42,678 nucleotides of DNA, taken from positions 1 through 42,678 of IMG/VR virus record IMGVR_UViG_3300042478_000794; one strand, 5' to 3'. This DNA is from a virus. The position numbers and the translations under genes were made by a program. Under the pieces are notes generated by a model. The model made no database searches. It worked only from the letters and a program-made list of their open reading frames with translations, and was not told the DNA's origin. Positions 39,685 to 42,678 of the stretch are shown here, piece after piece; positions within the stretch are counted from its first letter, which is position 1; every line of letters begins with the position of its first letter.

Positions 39685-40258
39685 CCCGAGGAACAGTACC
39701 TTCGGTGTGAAGGACTGCGATCAGACGATCTGGGTCTGCCTCTGCCAGTGCTGCAATGCGGTGGTGCCCGCCAAGGACGGTCTTGCCCTTACCTGACCCA
39801 GGTGCCTCTAGAGGGTCGTGACCAAGGTGCACAGGAGGAATGTCCCCACCAGTAGATAGGTGGTGGTACAGCGACGATTCGTATGAGTTGATGTGCTCAT
39901 CCGCTGCTGCTACACGCTCGTCTTCTTTTCGGTCTTGGTACGTGTACGTGCCTTCACCGGTTCGCCTACTCACATTGAACTGGCTGCTTGGCATTTTGCT
40001 CATCTGAGACTGGAGCACACGGTAGTACTCCCGACCGTGGTGCGTACTTTCATAGTCAGCCTTGCTCAACTGAGATTCGTCCAGTTTGCGATCCCACAAC
40101 TCGTCGTCTGTCTCTTCTCGCCAGCCGTTGTCATACTTATCGACCTTGTCGTAAGACAGTGGGGCAAATTGGGACTGGATCTCACGCGCAGACATGAACA
40201 TAGGAAGTTGTTCAGCGAACTGACCGGATGACATGTGTGATTTAGAGGTTGAACTCAT
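39620..40258 (-). CDS. ParB-like fold protein with N-terminal QLPMF peptide
   Basis: A 212-aa protein read from ATG 40258 (AAGGA six bases upstream; an adjacent ATG at 40261 is possible). The C-terminal part has PPVHLG and then KGKTVLGGHHRIAALAEADPDRLIAVLH, a ParB/Srx-like strand plus GHHR helix as in the protein at 37803. The N-terminus carries SGQFAEQLPMF, close to the beta-clamp-binding pentapeptide pattern. The middle (EETDDELWDRKLDESQLSKADY) is charged. Function unknown; possible DNA-associated effector. Confidence 0.6.
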   Translation of the reverse strand: MSSTSKSHMSSGQFAEQLPMFMSAREIQSQFAPLSYDKVDKYDNGWREETDDELWDRKLDESQLSKADYESTHHGREYYRVLQSQMSKMPSSQFNVSRRTGEGTYTYQDRKEDERVAAADEHINSYESSLYHHLSTGGDIPPVHLGHDPLEAPGSGKGKTVLGGHHRIAALAEADPDRLIAVLHTEGTVPRDAGHPGIFGGQRNPKNPYKYT

Positions 40259-40261
40259 CAT

Positions 40262-40393
40262 CTATCCTTGCTGGTCGTCTTCCCAGCGGTTGCCTGGGCT
40301 GATGCCCGACTTTAGCGCTTTCCTAGCGTAGAAGTACTGTTTACAGGCCGGATTTTTTCCCGACACCCACGTCACGTTCCCCACACGTATCAC
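40262..40393 (-). CDS. Small protein (43 aa)
   Basis: Found by reading the gap. GTG 40393 has GAGGG seven bases upstream, and the stop overlaps the start region of the ParB-like gene. The product MIRVGNVTWVSGKNPACKQY continues FYARKALKSGISPGNRWEDD and has a plausible beta-hairpin plus helix. No family is recognised. Confidence 0.5.
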   Translation of the reverse strand: MIRVGNVTWVSGKNPACKQYFYARKALKSGISPGNRWEDDQQG

Positions 40394-40425
40394 TTCACTG
40401 CCCTCACTAGCACGAGTAACACCTG

Positions 40426-41187
40426 TCAGAACAACTTTAATTGCTCAAATTGGCTGTCACCACGGTTAACTTGTGGCTTATCCCGCTGAGAAATGCCACG
40501 TGAAGCAGAAATGCGGTCACGAACCCACTGTCTGCCTTGGTTGACACGCTCTTCAGGCACTTTTTCGTCAGCCCACAGTGGTCCGGTAGTTTCTTTACGC
40601 ATTTCAGGCATGTGTTCCCGCTTAGGAGCAGCGTATTTCTGCACTTCTCCATCCTCCGAGTAGGTGTCCTGCCCTGTTTCCATGTTTCTATTGGAGAAGT
40701 TGGGCACTGCAAGCCCTCTACTTACCGCATTACGTGACAACGTAGAGGAGAAGGGGGACAGAGTTCCGCTCGCCATTGGTACGTCGTGCTGTGCGCCGAG
40801 TTCATGCATGGCAATTCCGACCATTGTTGGCATTACGTGACGTAGTTTGGGGTCAGAATAGGCAACATCGATGACTGGAGGCACGTGAGTGAACAATTCA
40901 CTGGGATGTTCATCCTCACTACCCTTCATATACCCGTAAGCGGAAGAGGTAACGAGTTCCTTCTTTGGATTGAAGTTCGGGTTCGTGATCGACTCAACAA
41001 GAGTCTCCGTAGGAGTGTGCGACGTGATCTTGTGCTCAAAGTTCGGTGACTCAAATGATGGCTCAAGCGTTACTCTTGCGTAGGGGTATCCATCCGGTTG
41101 GCGCTTGTCAGAAACTGCTTCAATAGAAGAGCCGTTAAAGAGGGAGTAACCACCGCCCTTTATGTTTCTAAAGTATCGAATAGCCAT
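40426..41187 (-). CDS. Clamp-motif paralogue B (C-terminal QLKLF)
   Basis: A 253-aa protein; ATG overlaps the GNAT stop (TAATG), with GGGA upstream. It aligns with the protein at 41660-42433 over SELFTHVPPVIDVAYSDPKLRHVMPTMVGIAMHELGA and SSTLSRNAVSRGL, and in the WADE...QWVRDRISASRG end. The last residues are FEQLKLF, a good match to the beta-clamp-binding pentapeptide. No known domain or catalytic motif is seen. Duplication with a conserved C-terminal tag suggests that the tag is functional. Confidence 0.65.
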   Translation of the reverse strand: MAIRYFRNIKGGGYSLFNGSSIEAVSDKRQPDGYPYARVTLEPSFESPNFEHKITSHTPTETLVESITNPNFNPKKELVTSSAYGYMKGSEDEHPSELFTHVPPVIDVAYSDPKLRHVMPTMVGIAMHELGAQHDVPMASGTLSPFSSTLSRNAVSRGLAVPNFSNRNMETGQDTYSEDGEVQKYAAPKREHMPEMRKETTGPLWADEKVPEERVNQGRQWVRDRISASRGISQRDKPQVNRGDSQFEQLKLF

Positions 41188-41660
41188 TAGAATCCCGTTC
41201 TCCGTGGCCCACCGAGCATTGTGGTGGCAGCATCGGCAGTCAACTTCCTTGCTTGTGCCTTCTTCGTCTTCTCTGTATCACCAGGAAGTGGGTTTGCGTG
41301 GGCAAACCGCGCCCCTTCTGCGCTCAATTGGGTACTGTGGGAAAGGCTTGGGTACTTCTCTTGCGCCATCGACAGCATGGCAGCACCAATACCCATTCCC
41401 CTAAACCCTGTGTTCACCTGAACGTGCAGTACTTCCCTACTGTCATTATCCCCCCACGTGCCAAGTATTCCAGAAACTCGTTTCACAGCCCTTCCACCAG
41501 GAAGAATGTCGTCCGGTTTCCCGATCTGACGAGAGACTACTGACCCGTATTCATGGCGGAGTTCAAAACTCCGTTTGCTTCCTTCAGGGGTGTACTTGCG
41601 GACATTTGGATCGTCGTCACGTATGTCACCAAACGGTTGAAATTGCGGTCCAAGAGTCAT
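41187..41660 (-). CDS. GNAT-type acetyltransferase
   Basis: A 157-aa protein from ATG 41660, which overlaps the previous stop; an upstream frame to 41711 is inside the preceding gene. The acetyl-CoA-binding motif A is VNTGFRGMGIGAAMLSMAQEKYP (Q/RxxGxG type), followed by HSTQLSAEGARFAHA. The C-terminal 40 residues are basic and Ala-rich. GNAT enzymes acetylate small molecules, proteins or peptides; the target is unknown. It sits between the two paralogous clamp-motif proteins, so it may act on them or on the same host target. Confidence 0.7.
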   Translation of the reverse strand: MTLGPQFQPFGDIRDDDPNVRKYTPEGSKRSFELRHEYGSVVSRQIGKPDDILPGGRAVKRVSGILGTWGDNDSREVLHVQVNTGFRGMGIGAAMLSMAQEKYPSLSHSTQLSAEGARFAHANPLPGDTEKTKKAQARKLTADAATTMLGGPRRTGF

Positions 41661-42433
41661 TAGAACAGTGACTCCTGACCTGGGCCTGGGTTGATACGTT
41701 GTGCCTGCCATTCACGCTGAGAAACCGATAGACCGTCCTCAACGTCCTTAAATTGCTCTCCTCGTTTGCCTTTCACACGGCTCTTTACCCAAGAACGAGC
41801 AGCCGACACCTCTTCTGGAGTTGCCTCTTTAGCACCGTCTACCTGGAAGGTAGGAATGCGCTCACCAGCATCGTTGGTGTGGTACATGCGCTCATGCCTT
41901 GGATACATGTCGATGCTGTTCGTAACGCTCATGTTCACGTTCTCTGGGTGGCCCTTTGTCAGTCCACGCTTAGCGGCCTTCCTAGACAAGGTACTTGACC
42001 ACTTGGATAGGTCATTTGCCGCCACAGGAGTGTCACCGCCTGCTCCCATTGCATTCATAGCCATACCGACCATCGTGGGTAGTGCATGGCGCAGCGAGGG
42101 ATCGACGAATGCCTCTTGCACCACTGGTGAGTGGTGCGTGAACAGTTCAGTTGGGTTACCCCACTCCTTCGTTGATCTGTACACGCTTTCCCGTTTGACG
42201 AGACCATTGTCTTGGTACTCAAACTCTCCCCGTGCATTAAGCACAGGACGCTGCACCGTGTTGAAGTTCGGCTCTTCCCGAGGTGAACTTACCCTCACGT
42301 TGCCAGTAGCAGCAACATCCGCTACTTCTGGTCCGTCCCACGTGTCAATCGTTTCCGTAGTGCGCTTATCGCTCAGTACGTGCACGTCAACCGAGCCGTA
42401 TGAGTTTGCAGGTCGCTGGATGTAATACCGCAT
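41660..42433 (-). CDS. Clamp-motif paralogue A (C-terminal QESLF)
   Basis: A 257-aa protein beginning MRYYIQRPANSYGSVDVHVLSDKR. Shared segments with paralogue B are TELFTHHSPVVQEAFVDPSLRHALPTMVGMAMNAMGAG, KWSSTLSRKAAKRGL and SAARSWVKSRVKGKRG. It ends PGQESLF, a weaker clamp-like pentapeptide. It is the first gene after the control region at the right end, has no Shine-Dalgarno site and has TAGACT six bases upstream, so it may be leaderless. No enzyme motif is visible. Confidence 0.65.
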   Translation of the reverse strand: MRYYIQRPANSYGSVDVHVLSDKRTTETIDTWDGPEVADVAATGNVRVSSPREEPNFNTVQRPVLNARGEFEYQDNGLVKRESVYRSTKEWGNPTELFTHHSPVVQEAFVDPSLRHALPTMVGMAMNAMGAGGDTPVAANDLSKWSSTLSRKAAKRGLTKGHPENVNMSVTNSIDMYPRHERMYHTNDAGERIPTFQVDGAKEATPEEVSAARSWVKSRVKGKRGEQFKDVEDGLSVSQREWQAQRINPGPGQESLF

Positions 42434-42439
42434 ATAGAG

Positions 42440-42445
42440 AGTCTA
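42440..42445 (-). promoter_or_regulatory. Candidate leaderless promoter (-10 TAGACT)
   Basis: TAGACT ends six bases before ATG 42433 on the minus strand; no Shine-Dalgarno site is present. The gene is the first after a 245-bp gene-free stretch, so a promoter is needed here. Confidence 0.45.
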
Positions 42446-42497
42446 TCCGTGTTGATAAGCGGTGTCGTGCGTCAGGATGGGCCTATCGGACGTGCGT

Positions 42498-42513
42498 GTG
42501 TCGAACGTCACAT
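42498..42513. repeat. Operator-like direct repeat, copy 1
   Basis: GTGTCGAACGTCACAT, identical to copy 2 located 38 bp away. Imperfect dyad TGT-N8-ACA inside. Confidence 0.6.
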
Positions 42514-42535
42514 CAAGTAGGGGGGGGGGTAGGGC

Positions 42536-42551
42536 GTGTCGAACGTCACAT
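42536..42551. repeat. Operator-like direct repeat, copy 2
   Basis: GTGTCGAACGTCACAT, identical to copy 1. The ten-G tract lies between the two copies. Confidence 0.6.
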
Positions 42552-42667
42552 TGGAATGGGCCTATTGGTGTAGGCAATGGTCGGTAGCGAGTGGCCCCTG
42601 CCACGCCTCCGCCACGGCGAGGCCGTTTAAGGGTGGGGGTGTCCCCCGAGTGGGGGAACGAGCGCAT

Positions 42668-42678
42668 GTGACGAACGT
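42668..42678. repeat. Operator-like repeat, copy 3 (truncated)
   Basis: GTGACGAACGT matches the first 11 bases of copies 1 and 2 with one change and is cut by the window end. Confidence 0.35.

Larger units (their letters stand above)
42434..42678. promoter_or_regulatory. Gene-free G-rich control region
   Basis: 245 bases without a credible gene. They contain two near-identical 16-bp operator-like copies, a truncated third copy at the edge, and two copies of ATGGGCCTAT (42477, 42556). There is a run of ten G (42520-42529) and competing hairpins around a shared CCCCC tract (GGGGG-TGT-CCCCC and CCCCC-GAGT-GGGGG, 42635-42656). A GC-rich stem lies near 42605-42623. It looks like a terminator for genes to the right plus operators and promoter for the leftward operon. 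Confidence 0.55.

Noticed and set aside
42443-42667. 74-codon minus-strand ORF in the right-end region
   Set aside because: It runs through the DNA repeats in different frames, the ten-G tract and hairpins. The translation is proline/arginine-rich and lacks a ribosome site; better explained as control DNA.
1-42678. tRNA genes, CRISPR arrays, insertion sequences, integrase/attachment site
   Set aside because: Reading both strands gave no cloverleaf, no regular spaced repeats, no transposase and no recombinase in this window.

Overview
The window is a continuous piece of a tailed-phage (Caudoviricetes) genome. Every supported gene lies on the minus strand and is read from position 42678 towards position 1. 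A contractile-tail sheath next to a gp19-like tail tube makes it a myovirus. The head genes are a terminase large subunit, an SPP1-like portal, a coiled-coil scaffold and an N4-gp56-type major capsid protein. Packing is tight, with many TGATG, TAATG and ATGA overlaps. GTG starts are frequent. Several genes without a Shine-Dalgarno site have a TANNNT hexamer 6-7 nt before the start codon, which fits leaderless transcription. Together with a globular M15/PG-binding endolysin and no mycolyl esterase, this suggests an actinobacterial host of moderate GC. The host is an inference and is not proven by the window.

Layout in transcription order, right to left. (1) 42.68-42.43 kb: a non-coding, G-rich control region with a repeated operator-like sequence. 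(2) 42.4-37.5 kb: small accessory proteins, including two paralogues, a GNAT acetyltransferase, two proteins with a ParB-like GHHR motif, a possible ADP-ribosyltransferase-fold protein, a DUF6321-like protein and a CMP/dCMP-type deaminase. Several end in, or contain, a peptide resembling the bacterial beta-sliding-clamp-binding motif. (3) 37.1-33.0 kb: a sugar/glycan cassette with an NAD-dependent epimerase, three glycosyltransferase-like proteins and two related methyltransferases. (4) 33.0-31.5 kb: a lysis cassette with endolysin, membrane/coiled-coil protein and holin. (5) 31.4-22.9 kb: receptor-binding and fibre-like proteins, including LamG-like, glycine-rich, kelch-like and alanine-repeat proteins. 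(6) 22.9-14.7 kb: small genes, a metallophosphoesterase, the terminase large subunit, and hypothetical proteins before the portal. (7) 14.6-7 kb: portal, scaffold, capsid, a GTA-like spike base, a collar/HxH fibre and the connector/neck genes. (8) 7-0 kb: tail terminator, sheath, tube, chaperones, a tape measure carrying two cell-wall hydrolase domains, and the start of a baseplate gene cut by the window edge.

Regions 5-8 build the virion and region 4 releases it. Regions 2-3 probably modify the host or the virion surface. The most promising undescribed element is the scattered set of clamp-motif proteins: QLSLF, QLKLF, QESLF and QLQLDI at C-termini, and QLPMF near an N-terminus. They may form a clamp-tethered effector set. 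Six genes too short for a normal ORF cut-off were found by reading the gaps: 3012-3149, 20840-20977, 22783-22947, 28174-28335, 32838-32996 and 40262-40393.
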